Assembly (NCBI GenBank): GCA_028287185.1
Contig: JAQBQD010000025.1
Span: 25,207 to 89,206, forward strand
Direction: 5' to 3'
Length of the DNA: 64,000 nucleotides
Origin: Gemmatimonadota bacterium
GTDB taxonomy: Bacteria > Gemmatimonadota > Gemmatimonadetes > Longimicrobiales > Longimicrobiaceae
Shown: positions 43,458-52,204 of the stretch, piece after piece
Position numbering within the stretch: the first letter of the stretch is position 1
How the letters are laid out: every line of letters begins with the position of its first letter
Notes under the pieces: generated by a model
Told to the model about the DNA's origin: nothing
Seen by the model: only the letters and a program-made list of their open reading frames with translations
Database searches by the model: none
Position numbers and translations under genes: made by a program

Positions 43458-44507
43458 ATGGCCCGGTCCGAGATCACCACCCCCGAGGCGTTCGGCGACG
43501 ACGAGCCGAGCGAGCTCAGCCTTCGCCCGCAGCGGCTGTCCGAGTTCATCGGGCAGCCGAAGGTGAAGGAGCACCTGCAGATCACCATCGACGCGGCGCG
43601 CGCGCGCGGCGAGCCGCTGGACCACGCGCTGCTGTACGGGCCGCCGGGGCTGGGCAAGACCACGCTGGGCATGCTCATCGCCCGCGAGATGGCGGTGAAC
43701 ATCAAGATCACGTCCGGGCCCGTGCTGGAGAAGCCGGCCGACCTGGTCCGCGAGCTTACGCAGCTTCGCGAGGGCGACATCCTGTTCATCGACGAGATCC
43801 ACCGGCTGCGCCCCATCATCGAGGAGTTCCTGTATCCGGCGATGGAGGACTTCCGCATCGACGTACGCCTCTCCGATGGGCCGCACGCGCAGATGATCTC
43901 GATGGACATCGCCCGCTTCACCCTGATCGGCGCCACCACGCGGTACGGGCTGCTCACGCCCCCCATGCGAGCGCGCTTCGGCATCGTGCAGCGGCTCAAC
44001 TACTATCCCGTGGACCAGCTCGCCTTCATCGTCCGGCGCACGGCCGAGATCCTGGGCGTGGCGTGCACGGCCGAGGGCGCGCACGAGATCGCCCGGCGCT
44101 CGCGCGGAACGCCGCGCGTGGCCAACCGGCTGATGCGCCGGGTGCGCGACTACGCGCAGGTGCGGGCCGGGGGCGTGATCGACAAGGAGGTGGCGGACGC
44201 CGCGCTGCTGCTGCTGGACGTGGACGAGTACGGGCTGGACGAGATGGACACGCGCGTGCTGCGCTCGCTGATCGAGCAGTTCGGCGGCGGGCCCGTGGGC
44301 CTCAGCACCCTGGCCGTCGCCATCGGCGAGGACGCGGGCACCATCGAGGAGGTGTACGAGCCCTTCCTCATCCAGAACGGCTTCCTGACCCGCACCCCCC
44401 GTGGCCGCGTCGCCACGCCGCTGGCCTACCGCCGCATCGGCTACGCGCCGCCGGTGGAGGGCGGCGACCCGCGCGGCCCCGGGCAGCCCACCCTGTTCGA
44501 CGCGTGA
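43458..44507 (+). CDS. ruvB: Holliday-junction helicase RuvB
   Basis: A 349-residue AAA+ motor. The start region [19 protein letters not shown] is typical; Walker [14 protein letters not shown], Walker [12 protein letters not shown], sensor 1 [10 protein letters not shown], arginine finger MRARFGI and the C-terminal winged helix [14 protein letters not shown]. Start placed at ATG 43458 to give normal length. queA follows with a four-base overlap (GTGA). Confidence 0.94.
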   Translation: MARSEITTPEAFGDDEPSELSLRPQRLSEFIGQPKVKEHLQITIDAARARGEPLDHALLYGPPGLGKTTLGMLIAREMAVNIKITSGPVLEKPADLVRELTQLREGDILFIDEIHRLRPIIEEFLYPAMEDFRIDVRLSDGPHAQMISMDIARFTLIGATTRYGLLTPPMRARFGIVQRLNYYPVDQLAFIVRRTAEILGVACTAEGAHEIARRSRGTPRVANRLMRRVRDYAQVRAGGVIDKEVADAALLLLDVDEYGLDEMDTRVLRSLIEQFGGGPVGLSTLAVAIGEDAGTIEEVYEPFLIQNGFLTRTPRGRVATPLAYRRIGYAPPVEGGDPRGPGQPTLFDA

Positions 44508-45553
44508 CGGAGCGCGAGCACCGCACGGCGGACTTCGACTTCCACCTGCCGCCCGACCGCATTGCGCAGACGCCGGCCGAGCGGCGGGACGCCAGCCGCC
44601 TGCTGGTGGTGGACCGCGCGGCGGACGCGCTGCGGCACGGCACGTTCGCGGACCTGGCGGAGATGATCCCGCCGGGTGACGCGCTGGTGGTGAACGAAAC
44701 CCGCGTCTTCCCGGCGCGGCTGGTGGGGCGCAAGCCGACGGGCGCGGCGGCGGAGGTGTTCCTCCTCCATCCCGAAGACGGCGAGGACGAGACGCTGTGG
44801 CGCGCGCTGGTCCGCCCCGGCGGCAAGCTGAAGCCCGGCCGCACGGTGGAGATCGGCCCGGAGCTGTCGGTGGAGATCGTGTCCAGCACCGGCGAGGGCG
44901 ACCGCACCGTCCGCCTGGTGACGCCGCTGCCTCTCGCCGAGGCGCTGGACCGCTACGGCGAGGTGCCGCTGCCGCCGTACGTGGAGCGCCACGCCACGGA
45001 GGCGGACCGCGAGCGGTACCAGACGGTGTTCGCCCGCGAGCGCGGCTCCGTCGCTGCCCCCACGGCGGGCCTGCACTTCACGCCCGACCTGCTGGCGGCG
45101 CTGGAGGCGAAGGGCGTCCGCATCGTGCGTCTCGTTCTCCACGTGGGCGTGGGCACCTTCCGCCCGGTGGAGGTGGACGACCCCGCGGCGCACCGCATGC
45201 ACCGCGAGTGGTACCGCGTGCCGGCGGACGCGGCCGATGCGCTGAACGCCGTCCGCGCCGCCGGAGGCAAGGTCTGGGCAGTGGGGACGACGGTGACGCG
45301 CACGCTGGAGACGGTCGCCACGCCGGACGGCATCGTCCACGCCGGCGAGGGCTGGACGGACATCTTCATCCGCCCGCCCTACTGCTTCCGCGCCATCGAC
45401 CGCCTGGTGACCAACTTCCACCTGCCGCGCTCCACGCTGCTCATGCTGGTCTCCGCGTTCGGCGGCCACGAGCGGGTGATGCGCGCGTACCGCGAGGCCA
45501 TCGAGCGGGGTTACCGCTTCTACTCGTACGGCGACGCGATGGTGCTCGTGTGA
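44504..45553 (+). CDS. queA: S-adenosylmethionine:tRNA ribosyltransferase-isomerase QueA
   Basis: A 349-residue QueA. Characteristic segments are [56 protein letters not shown] and [19 protein letters not shown]. It transfers the ribosyl part of SAM to preQ1-modified tRNA to give epoxyqueuosine, after Tgt (57012-58223). Overlaps ruvB by four bases. Confidence 0.94.
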   Translation: MTEREHRTADFDFHLPPDRIAQTPAERRDASRLLVVDRAADALRHGTFADLAEMIPPGDALVVNETRVFPARLVGRKPTGAAAEVFLLHPEDGEDETLWRALVRPGGKLKPGRTVEIGPELSVEIVSSTGEGDRTVRLVTPLPLAEALDRYGEVPLPPYVERHATEADRERYQTVFARERGSVAAPTAGLHFTPDLLAALEAKGVRIVRLVLHVGVGTFRPVEVDDPAAHRMHREWYRVPADAADALNAVRAAGGKVWAVGTTVTRTLETVATPDGIVHAGEGWTDIFIRPPYCFRAIDRLVTNFHLPRSTLLMLVSAFGGHERVMRAYREAIERGYRFYSYGDAMVLV

Positions 45554-45800
45554 TCGTGGCGCAGGGAAGCGCCGGGGCGTCACGTAGGGTGAGGAGCGGG
45601 GAGACCGTGGCCGTGTTCGCGGACGCCCGCCGCCACGCCGCTGCCCCGCCGAGACGCTCGCTCGACCTGGTGAAGGCCTCTGAACACGGCCGGCCCGCGC
45701 TCTGCTTCCGCTCTCGCCGATCGAGGCGGTAGAACCCGGCTGGACGCGTGTTTTGGGGCGTACCTCAGAAACGGTTTCACCGTAACGGAGCGAGGTGGCG

Positions 45801-46331
45801 ATGGGGGCTTGGGGCGCGATCGTCATGAGTTTCTTCGGCGCGCTGTTCGCGGCGCTGACGCTTGCGTTCGGATTCGGCTGGACGGGGATGATGCTAGGCC
45901 TCCCGTTCTCCGTGTTCGCCGTCATCGCTGCCGCCGCGGCCGCCGTGATCCGCCGGCCCGGCCAGGGGATCTCCCCTTCGCAGCAGGCGGAGCGCGTCAT
46001 CGTCTGGAGCAGCATCGCCGAGGGCATCGGCCTGTTCGTAGCCGCGAACGTCGTGACGAACCTCGGGCACCGGGAGATGTTGCTCCCGGCGATGGCCCTC
46101 GTGGTGGGCCTGCACTTCCTGCCCATGGCCCATGCGATCCCGTTTCGTCCCTTCTATGCGCTTGGGATTGCCCTGCTGGCCGCGGCGGCATTCGGGTTCG
46201 CCGTCGGCCATACGCTGGGCGGTACGGTTTCGGGCTTCGCCGCAGCGGCCGCCCTATCGGTGGCGGCGCTGCTCGCGGTGCGGCGGGATATGCAGGCGAA
46301 GGCCGCCGCGAGCCTGTCAGTATCCACGTAG
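45801..46331 (+). CDS. Hypothetical multi-pass membrane protein
   Basis: A 176-residue protein with five to six hydrophobic segments (MSFFGALFAALTLAFGFGW, FSVFAVIAAAAAAVI, GIGLFVAANVVTNL, LPAMALVVGLHFLPMA, ALGIALLAAAAFGFAVG, GFAAAAALSVAALLAV). I do not recognise the family. ATG at 45801 follows GAGCGAGGTGGCG; a GTG at 45795 is also possible. The 247 bases before it have no gene. Confidence 0.6.
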   Translation: MGAWGAIVMSFFGALFAALTLAFGFGWTGMMLGLPFSVFAVIAAAAAAVIRRPGQGISPSQQAERVIVWSSIAEGIGLFVAANVVTNLGHREMLLPAMALVVGLHFLPMAHAIPFRPFYALGIALLAAAAFGFAVGHTLGGTVSGFAAAAALSVAALLAVRRDMQAKAAASLSVST

Positions 46332-46474
46332 GGCAGCCCACCGGCCCGACGAGGAACCCTGGCGAGGACGACGCGGCGCCGGGGAAGCGGAAGACTGGGG
46401 TTCGATGCGCTGGCCCACGGGCGGCGGCTGCCGTTTGTTGCTCTACCGGGACCTACTTTCGACCCGAGGAACGC

Positions 46475-46777
46475 TTGGCCGAGCCCGCAGACCCGTTCAC
46501 CGAGACGCTGGAGTTCGACGGCGACGACGCGGGGTACGACTGGTGGCGCAACTCGCACCCGGACGGCTTCGTGCTGGCCGTGCGCGCGCGGAAGCCACCC
46601 ATGCTGCACCGCGCGAGCTGCTCCGACGTCGACCGCGACGTGCATCCCAAGCGGCTGAAGGCCAGGGGCGCCCGCCAGATCTGCGCGGACATGAAGCCGG
46701 CGCTCCGCGCGTGGCTGGCCCGCGAGATGCCGGGCAACGGCAAGCTGCTGGACCGCTGTCCGAAGTGCGGGCCGTGA
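46475..46777 (+). CDS. Hypothetical small protein with terminal CxxC
   Basis: A protein of about 100 residues: acidic start, YDWWRNSHPDGFVLAVRARK, a Cys near HRASCSDVDRDVHP and a terminal DRCPKCGP pair that could bind metal. The TTG at 46475 with GAGGA just upstream is the best start I see; the open frame continues upstream in non-coding style. Function unknown. Confidence 0.45.
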   Translation: MAEPADPFTETLEFDGDDAGYDWWRNSHPDGFVLAVRARKPPMLHRASCSDVDRDVHPKRLKARGARQICADMKPALRAWLAREMPGNGKLLDRCPKCGP

Positions 46778-47003
46778 CCGGACTGCGATCCGGTTGATCC
46801 ATCGGTTCGATTCTCCGCGTGCCCGCGGATCGAGCGCCGGTGGTCGGAGAGGCGACGACGTGCGGGTTCGTGGATTCGCGGCGTCCCTCCGACGTCTCGC
46901 GCAGTGTGGGGTCCGTGGTTAGCTTCATCCGCAGACAACACCCGTTTCTCTCCCGGCCCGCGGCAGGTCCCGCCGCTTCTCCCCACGCCGCTGTTCCGCA
47001 CGC

Positions 47004-47429
47004 ATGAAAGCCCCCGCAGTGCTCGTGTTCCTCGCCGTTCCCGTCGTGCTCGCCGTCTCGGGAATGGCCGTCGCCCGTTCCGGACCTAGCGCACAGGCCG
47101 TCTCGCGGGCGGCGCACGAGGAGTGCGATCCCGTGAACGGCACGCACGACGTGGAGCTGTGCCTGGAGGAGAAGCTGAACCGGCAGGAAGGCGAGCTGCG
47201 CGCCGTGCAGGACCGCATCGTCCGGCTGGAGCTGGCGAAGCCGGCCAAGCTGCGGCCCACGGACGCGGCGTGGCGGCGCTACCGCGACCTGGAGTGCCGC
47301 GGCGTCTACGACAGCTACACGGGCGGCACGGGAGGCGGCGGGGGCATGCTGGGCTGCCAGGTGCAGCTCACGGAGGCTCGCATCCAGGCGATGAAGGACG
47401 GCTACGAACTGGAGTCGGCGGCTCCCTGA
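47004..47429 (+). CDS. LprI-like secreted protein
   Basis: A 141-residue protein with signal peptide (AVLVFLAVPVVLAVSGMAVA). The C-terminal 60 residues match the lysozyme-inhibitor LprI-type pattern: DAAWRRYRDLECRG, a Gly-rich insert, LGCQVQLTEARIQAMKD, with conserved Cys pairs. Such domains occur in periplasmic proteins of mixed function; lysozyme inhibition is only known for some members. Convergent with the kelch-like gene across a very strong hairpin. Confidence 0.7.
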   Translation: MKAPAVLVFLAVPVVLAVSGMAVARSGPSAQAVSRAAHEECDPVNGTHDVELCLEEKLNRQEGELRAVQDRIVRLELAKPAKLRPTDAAWRRYRDLECRGVYDSYTGGTGGGGGMLGCQVQLTEARIQAMKDGYELESAAP

Positions 47430-47450
47430 CGCTGGGTTTGGTGGACGGAC

Positions 47451-47494
47451 AAGCGAAGCGCGGCGCTCCCGGTGAGGGGCGCCGCGCTTCGCTT
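47451..47494. terminator. Very strong bidirectional hairpin, module-1 end
   Basis: AAGCGAAGCGCGGCGC (47451-47466) pairs perfectly with GCGCCGCGCTTCGCTT (47479-47494), loop of 12. It separates convergent genes. Its core, GAAGCGCGGCGCTCCCGGTG, is repeated exactly in the hairpin at 51772-51813, at the end of the paralogous module. Confidence 0.85.
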
Positions 47495-47542
47495 TGGATG
47501 GCGCTCCGGCCAGCGAACGGACGCTTCTGACGAGGCGAGAAG

Positions 47543-48937
47543 CTACCTCCGCTCCATCCACACCTCGTAGATGGTGCTGCTGGCGAAGGTGGGGTTGAAC
47601 TCGCTGGCCTGGGCGGCCGTGGCGCGGATGCCGCCGTACATCCACCCCAGCATCACCGGTCCCGCGGGCAGCGCGCTGAACCTGATCACCTCGTGCGTGC
47701 CGGCCACGATGGGGATGCCGGGGGCGGGGATGAACACCGCGTTCGCGCCGATGCGGGCGGGCAGCGAGTCCGCGTCGGCCTGCGGGAACTCCGCCGTAGC
47801 CCCGTCCCGGCGGCGGACGATGGTGGTGACGGTGTTCACGAACGGCATCCGGTTGTCGACGGTGCCCGGCACCAGCCGCCCCGACGCATCGTAGGAGTAG
47901 AGGCTGACGCCGCCCAGCAGGCTGGTGTACATGGACCCGGCCGAGATGTACATCACCACCTGCGCGCATTCGTACTGGTTCATCTTCTGCGTCAGCTCCC
48001 CGTCCACCGTAAGCTCCGGGCCTGCCGCCGTCGTGTCCACGAAGACGGGCTTGACCCACGCCCCGTCCTGCGCGGTGAACACGCCGCCGTACACCGTCAG
48101 CCCCACGCCGTTGGAGCGGATCGCCTCCACCACGTTCAGGTCGCGCCGCCGGTACTCCGACGAGCTGGACGTCGGCGCGGGTGTGGGCGTGGCGAAGTAG
48201 CGGGCGATGGTGGGCCGCCCGCCCACCCAGTCGATGTCGAAGCGGCGCACCTGGTGGGTGTAGACGCCGGAGGTCGCACCCTTGTAGATGGTGTGGAAGT
48301 TGTGGCCGAACACCAGGTAGAAGCTGTTGCCCAGCTTCTTCAGCGCGCCGCCCGTCACGCGCATCCGCTCGTCCGTGATGGACACCATGCTGGCGGCCAG
48401 CGAGTCGGCCCGGCCGCTCATGACCGCGGAGATTGCGGACGACACGCGGACGGCCGTCAAATTCGGGAAGGTCTGGTAGCATTCCGGCAGGTCGGCGTCG
48501 CAGCTCGACCCGTATCCCCCCACCAGGTACAGCTGGTCGCCGTCCTGGAAGAACTCCATGTTCGTGCTGCGCAGCCGGGTGAGCAGCGCCGCGGGCAGCG
48601 GGAGCCTCCACTGTTGGTTGGATGCGGGATCCACCACGTACACCGAGTCGTTCGACATCCGCGACGGAAAGGTGCGCTCGCGGTCCGAGGTGCGGTGGAA
48701 GCCGTTGCGCCGCCCGCCGATGAGCAGCCATCGGCCGCCGCTCTGCGCGAAGGTGAACGACTGCAGCCCCGGCGCCGGCTGGTTGGCCGCCGCGCGCAAC
48801 GTGAGCAGGTACGGAGTGCGGTCCTGCGCACGCGCCGCCGCGGGGGTGAGGAGCGCCGCGCACGCGGCCAGGACGGACAGCGCGAGGCGCCGCGCCGCGA
48901 CGGGGGACGGCCGGAAGCCGCCGCGCGCGCCGCTCAC
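47543..48937 (-). CDS. Secreted kelch-like protein, module copy 1
   Basis: A 464-residue protein with signal peptide (LALSVLAACAALLTPAAARAQ). The body shows kelch-like/beta-propeller repeats: GGRWLLIGGRRNGFHR, DSVYVVDPASNQQWRLPLP and NMEFFQDGDQLYLVGGYG, later SFYLVFGHNFHTIY and LTVYGGVF. The C-terminal region (IPIVAGTHEVIRF, GWMYGGIRA) ends STIYEVWMERR. Two Cys lie in GYGSSCDADLPECYQT. It is probably periplasmic or surface-exposed. Its GTG overlaps the stop of the VioB-N-like gene (GTGA), so the two products are made together. Closely similar to 52205-53626. Function unknown. Confidence 0.75.
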   Translation of the reverse strand: MSGARGGFRPSPVAARRLALSVLAACAALLTPAAARAQDRTPYLLTLRAAANQPAPGLQSFTFAQSGGRWLLIGGRRNGFHRTSDRERTFPSRMSNDSVYVVDPASNQQWRLPLPAALLTRLRSTNMEFFQDGDQLYLVGGYGSSCDADLPECYQTFPNLTAVRVSSAISAVMSGRADSLAASMVSITDERMRVTGGALKKLGNSFYLVFGHNFHTIYKGATSGVYTHQVRRFDIDWVGGRPTIARYFATPTPAPTSSSSEYRRRDLNVVEAIRSNGVGLTVYGGVFTAQDGAWVKPVFVDTTAAGPELTVDGELTQKMNQYECAQVVMYISAGSMYTSLLGGVSLYSYDASGRLVPGTVDNRMPFVNTVTTIVRRRDGATAEFPQADADSLPARIGANAVFIPAPGIPIVAGTHEVIRFSALPAGPVMLGWMYGGIRATAAQASEFNPTFASSTIYEVWMERR

Positions 48938-51126
48938 GACGCGCCTCCCTCGCCCATGAACTTCATGCACCAGCCCTGGAGCAGGCGCCGGCGGCTGGCG
49001 GACAGGTCGCGCGTGCGGGGCATGTACTCCGCCTTCGCCCACCACTTGGCCTGTGTGCGCTGGAACATCCGGCCCGCCATCTCGCCCCCCCGCCACTGGT
49101 CCGGGTCGTTCAGGGGAACGCGCAGGCTCATGGCCGGATACAGCAGGTAGAAGGTGCGCAGCACCTCGCGGTAGATCACGTCCCAGGTGAGCAGGGCGTT
49201 GCCTGTCGGCGGGTTCGCCCCAGGGTTCACGAAGAACTTGTGGTAGTCCTGCGCGTTGGGCAGGATCCGCAGGTTGATCATCGGCGCGGTTCCCAGGGAC
49301 AGGTGGCCGTAGTCCAGCGGTGGCTCCGGCTGCCCCTCCACGGTGAAGGTGTAGAGCCGGTTGCCCGGCGCCGTGACGTTCACCGACAGCGCCTCGCCCG
49401 GCGCCAGCGGGCCGATCTTCGTCCGGCTGCCGGGTGCGTTGTTGGGCGTGGTGTCGTACTCCCACACCGTCACCGGGGGCGCCGAGGCCCCCGTCAGCTC
49501 CTTTCCCCGGCGGAACATGCGGAAGGTGGCGTGCGCGGGCAGGCCGTCGCTGGTGAACGCCGACGTCGTCGGCCGTTCGTTCCCGAACGCCTGCTCGGCG
49601 TAGATGCATGCCTGGTCCGACGCCATCACGTACTCCTGCTCCATCAGCAGGTCGCCATACGCCGCGCTCGAGATGCAGAAGTCGCCCGTGTCCAGGGCGT
49701 CCCGCGCGGCCTGCGGCAGGGAGGCGATGGGGAAGTCCCAGATCCAGCCCCGCCTGTCTCCGCCGGCCGTGTCCGCCGGGTCGATGGTTCCCACCCTGTA
49801 CGAGCTGCCGCCGGCCCGCAGCTGCAGCTCCACGGTGCCGAAGCTCACCTTGGGGTTATTGCCCGTCACCAGCGGGTTGTACGGGTCCACCGTGGTGGCC
49901 TGGTAGGCGTCGGGAAAGGCGGTGGCGCAGTCCACGGACACCCAGCCCGACACGCGGTCCACGAACACCGTCGCCGGCGCCAGGGTGAACACGTTGGGCG
50001 GCGGGGGGTCGCCGCCGCCGGCGTTGTTCTTTCCGGCCGACCCGGCGGGCAGGGGGATGGTGCGCCCGGTGGTGGCGAGGAAGCGCCCCGCCGGGATGGT
50101 CTTCAGCTCGCCCTCGTACCACGGGGCGATAGTCCCGCCCAGCTCCACGTAGTCGGGGTTCAGGATGGAGCGGGGGTCCACCTGCGGGTTCGCCGCCTTG
50201 GCGTACAGCGCCGTCATCGCGGTGAACCACGCTTCCGGGTCGTGGTTGAAGACGTTGATGGGCTGCAGCGGGCGGTACATCACGTAGCGCAGCAGCACCC
50301 CCGCCAGCGGGCGGCCCTGGGGGTCCTTCGCGGGCATCTGCTCCAGGATGGGCTGCCCGGCCAGCTCGCTGAGCGGCACCACGCACTGGAAGGTCCCGGC
50401 GGCACCGTTGGACGCGTTCAGGTAGGCGTTGCGCAGGAAGTTGATCCACCGCGTCACGGCCTTGCACGGCTTGCCGCTGAACAGCGCCTTGCCGCCCTGC
50501 GCCAGCGTCAGGAAGTCGGCGAACACCTGGCTGCTGGGCACGTCCTCGGAGTTCACGTCGATCAGCATGCCCGTGCTCCGGCCCGTGGAACCCGGCCGGT
50601 TGTTGAACGACAGCTCGGCGCCCATCAGCGGATCGGCCGTCGCAGCGCCGCCGGGCTTCCGGTCCACGCCGATCACCTTCACGCCCATCATCGTCAGCCC
50701 CATGTCCCCGTAGAAGTTCCACTCGCCGGGGATGAAGCGGACCGGCGGCTTGGGCTCGGCGGCGGCCGCGGACGTGGACGTTCCGGGCTCCTGCGCGCCC
50801 CCCGCGCCCGCGGCGGGCTGCACGCCGGCCGGTCCCTCGCCCTTGTTGACCAGGGCGGCCGCCCTGTTCCGGTCGGGCGCCCGCACGAACATCTGCGGCT
50901 TCTGCACCCACTCCATCCACTGCTCGTCCGTCCACCCGAAGTGGATGGCCTGCACGTTCACCGAGTCGTACAGCCGGAGGGGCTCCCCGGCCGACGATCC
51001 GTAGTCCAGCCCGCCGGCGGCCTCGGGATAGAGTGCCTTTCCGGAGTAGTCGTCGTTGTTCGCGTTGCCGACGTTCACCTCCATCAGGCCCTTCACGTGA
51101 AAACGGGGAAACGAGAAGACGCTCAT
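48934..51126 (-). CDS. VioB N-terminal-domain-like protein, module copy 1
   Basis: A 730-residue protein, no signal peptide. It begins MSVFSFPRFHVKGLMEVNVG, like VioB of violacein synthesis (MSILDFPRIHFRGWARVN, from memory). Further parallels: GTIAPWYEGELKTIPAGRFL against VioB's GVVGLWRRGELASYPAGRLL, and near the end the TFYLLYPAMSLRVPL and YMPRTRDLSASRRRLLQ stretches against YYELVYPFMS and YMPSTRELSAPKARLF. In VioB a ferritin-like catalytic domain follows this point; here the protein stops about 20 residues later. So it is a stand-alone N-terminal domain of the VioB/StaD/RebD family with unknown role. Copy 2 is at 53623-55797. Confidence 0.72.
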   Translation of the reverse strand: MSVFSFPRFHVKGLMEVNVGNANNDDYSGKALYPEAAGGLDYGSSAGEPLRLYDSVNVQAIHFGWTDEQWMEWVQKPQMFVRAPDRNRAAALVNKGEGPAGVQPAAGAGGAQEPGTSTSAAAAEPKPPVRFIPGEWNFYGDMGLTMMGVKVIGVDRKPGGAATADPLMGAELSFNNRPGSTGRSTGMLIDVNSEDVPSSQVFADFLTLAQGGKALFSGKPCKAVTRWINFLRNAYLNASNGAAGTFQCVVPLSELAGQPILEQMPAKDPQGRPLAGVLLRYVMYRPLQPINVFNHDPEAWFTAMTALYAKAANPQVDPRSILNPDYVELGGTIAPWYEGELKTIPAGRFLATTGRTIPLPAGSAGKNNAGGGDPPPPNVFTLAPATVFVDRVSGWVSVDCATAFPDAYQATTVDPYNPLVTGNNPKVSFGTVELQLRAGGSSYRVGTIDPADTAGGDRRGWIWDFPIASLPQAARDALDTGDFCISSAAYGDLLMEQEYVMASDQACIYAEQAFGNERPTTSAFTSDGLPAHATFRMFRRGKELTGASAPPVTVWEYDTTPNNAPGSRTKIGPLAPGEALSVNVTAPGNRLYTFTVEGQPEPPLDYGHLSLGTAPMINLRILPNAQDYHKFFVNPGANPPTGNALLTWDVIYREVLRTFYLLYPAMSLRVPLNDPDQWRGGEMAGRMFQRTQAKWWAKAEYMPRTRDLSASRRRLLQGWCMKFMGEGGAS

Positions 51127-51771
51127 GGGCTCTTGGGGTGTGGATGGGCCTGCATACTACGGCGGGGGGGTGCGGTGGGAGGCGGTGAGGATGGGTGGGC
51201 GGCGGCGCGATCGTGGAGCATCAGTCCCAGACCATCGCGTAATTCGGCGCCTGAATCCCGTCACTTACCTGCCGCAATCTGACACGCGGATTCGTTGCAG
51301 TCAATGAAGTCGTTTTCGGTGGAGAGGAAAATCCGGAGCCTTCGCGGATCTCCCGACTTTCTGATATATACACGTGTTTTCTCGGTGCGTGCTAACACGA
51401 ACCCGTCGCGGCGGTTCCGCGAGATACTGAGCGCCGCAAGTCCGGCAGAGCCTCCTTTCGGCCAATGAGCGTGCGCCCCTGCAGCCTCCTCTCGCCACCG
51501 TCTTCGCGGCACTCCATGTCCAGCGCGGGGACCCCGTTCGCCTGTCCGATCGTGTTCGTGGTCGCTGGACGGCGAGGTGCAGCTCACGGGCGCGCGCATC
51601 CTCGGGTCATCCGATTTTGGCCGATCGACCCTGTCTCCGCCGGGCGCATTCCACACCGGGAAATCCGTTGGATCGTCGGACAGCACCTTCGGTGGCCATG
51701 GGCGGGATCACGACCGGGGTGCACCCTGGAGTCACGGCGCCGTGACGATTCCGTCCGGTGCACACGCGGGA
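51127..51771. other. Intergenic region between the two VioB-N/kelch modules
   Basis: About 645 bases without a convincing gene. 51240-51400 is clearly poorer in GC than the neighbourhood and includes GATATATACACG; it probably contains the promoter for module 1. A CGATCGACCC motif lies at 51622-51631. A leftward 141-codon open frame (51261-51686) crosses it but has no start signal, no recognisable domain and mixed composition, so I do not call it. Confidence 0.45.
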
Positions 51772-51813
51772 ACGCGAAGCGCGGCGCTCCCGGTGGAGCG
51801 CCGCGCTTCGCGT
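51772..51813. terminator. Very strong hairpin, module-2 end
   Basis: ACGCGAAGCGCGGCGCTCC (51772-51790) pairs perfectly with GGAGCGCCGCGCTTCGCGT (51795-51813), a 19-base stem with a four-base loop CGGT. It lies 140 bases past the RiPP precursor stop. The core GAAGCGCGGCGCTCCCGGTG is shared with the hairpin at 47451-47494. Confidence 0.85.
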
Positions 51814-51952
51814 GGATCGAACGCTGAAGTCGGGGATGCGGGCCCGGACACGGACCCCGCGCGTGGAGGTGCGTCCGGGTCCGTGCCGGCCCGCGCCGCG
51901 CTACGCCGGCCCGGATCCCCTCACCGGACCTTCGCCGCCGTGGGGCGGAGGG

Positions 51953-52147
51953 TCACTGCACCGAGGTCGTGTCGGTGAGGGTCCGCGGCGGGCACCACGA
52001 TCCCAGGCACGAGTCGGTGCCTGTCATGGGCTGGGCGACGGTGAACTGGCCCGTCGTGGCGTTCAGGGCGCCGCGGACGCCCTCCGGGTGGGGATCGAAC
52101 GAGGTGACGTTCAGGTCTTCGAAGTCCAGCGGGTGGCGCTTCGGCAT
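51953..52147 (-). CDS. RiPP-like precursor with VxSFD leader, attached to module 2
   Basis: A 64-residue peptide: leader MPKRHPLDFEDLNVTSFDPH, then PEGVRGALNATTGQFTVAQP and a C-terminal part TGTDSCLGSWCPPRTLTDTT ending SVQ. The leader pattern LDhExhxVxSFDx followed by RG is the same as in the peptide at 23360-23635 (LDLESVQVESFDT...RGTV). The core has two Cys, several Thr/Ser and one Trp, suitable for lanthionine or disulfide formation. The ATG at 52147 lies 57 bases after the kelch-like gene on the same strand, so co-transcription with module 2 is likely. No Lan enzymes are adjacent. The longer frame from 52201 is rejected. Confidence 0.62.
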   Translation of the reverse strand: MPKRHPLDFEDLNVTSFDPHPEGVRGALNATTGQFTVAQPMTGTDSCLGSWCPPRTLTDTTSVQ

Positions 52148-52204
52148 GGGATGGCTCCGGTTGAGGGGAAGACGTGCATGGAAAAGCGGATGGGCGAACA
52201 CCGG

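Noticed and set aside
51261..51686. Leftward 141-codon open frame between the modules
   Set aside because: No start signal, no domain, and composition that changes along its length; more likely chance frame through a promoter region.
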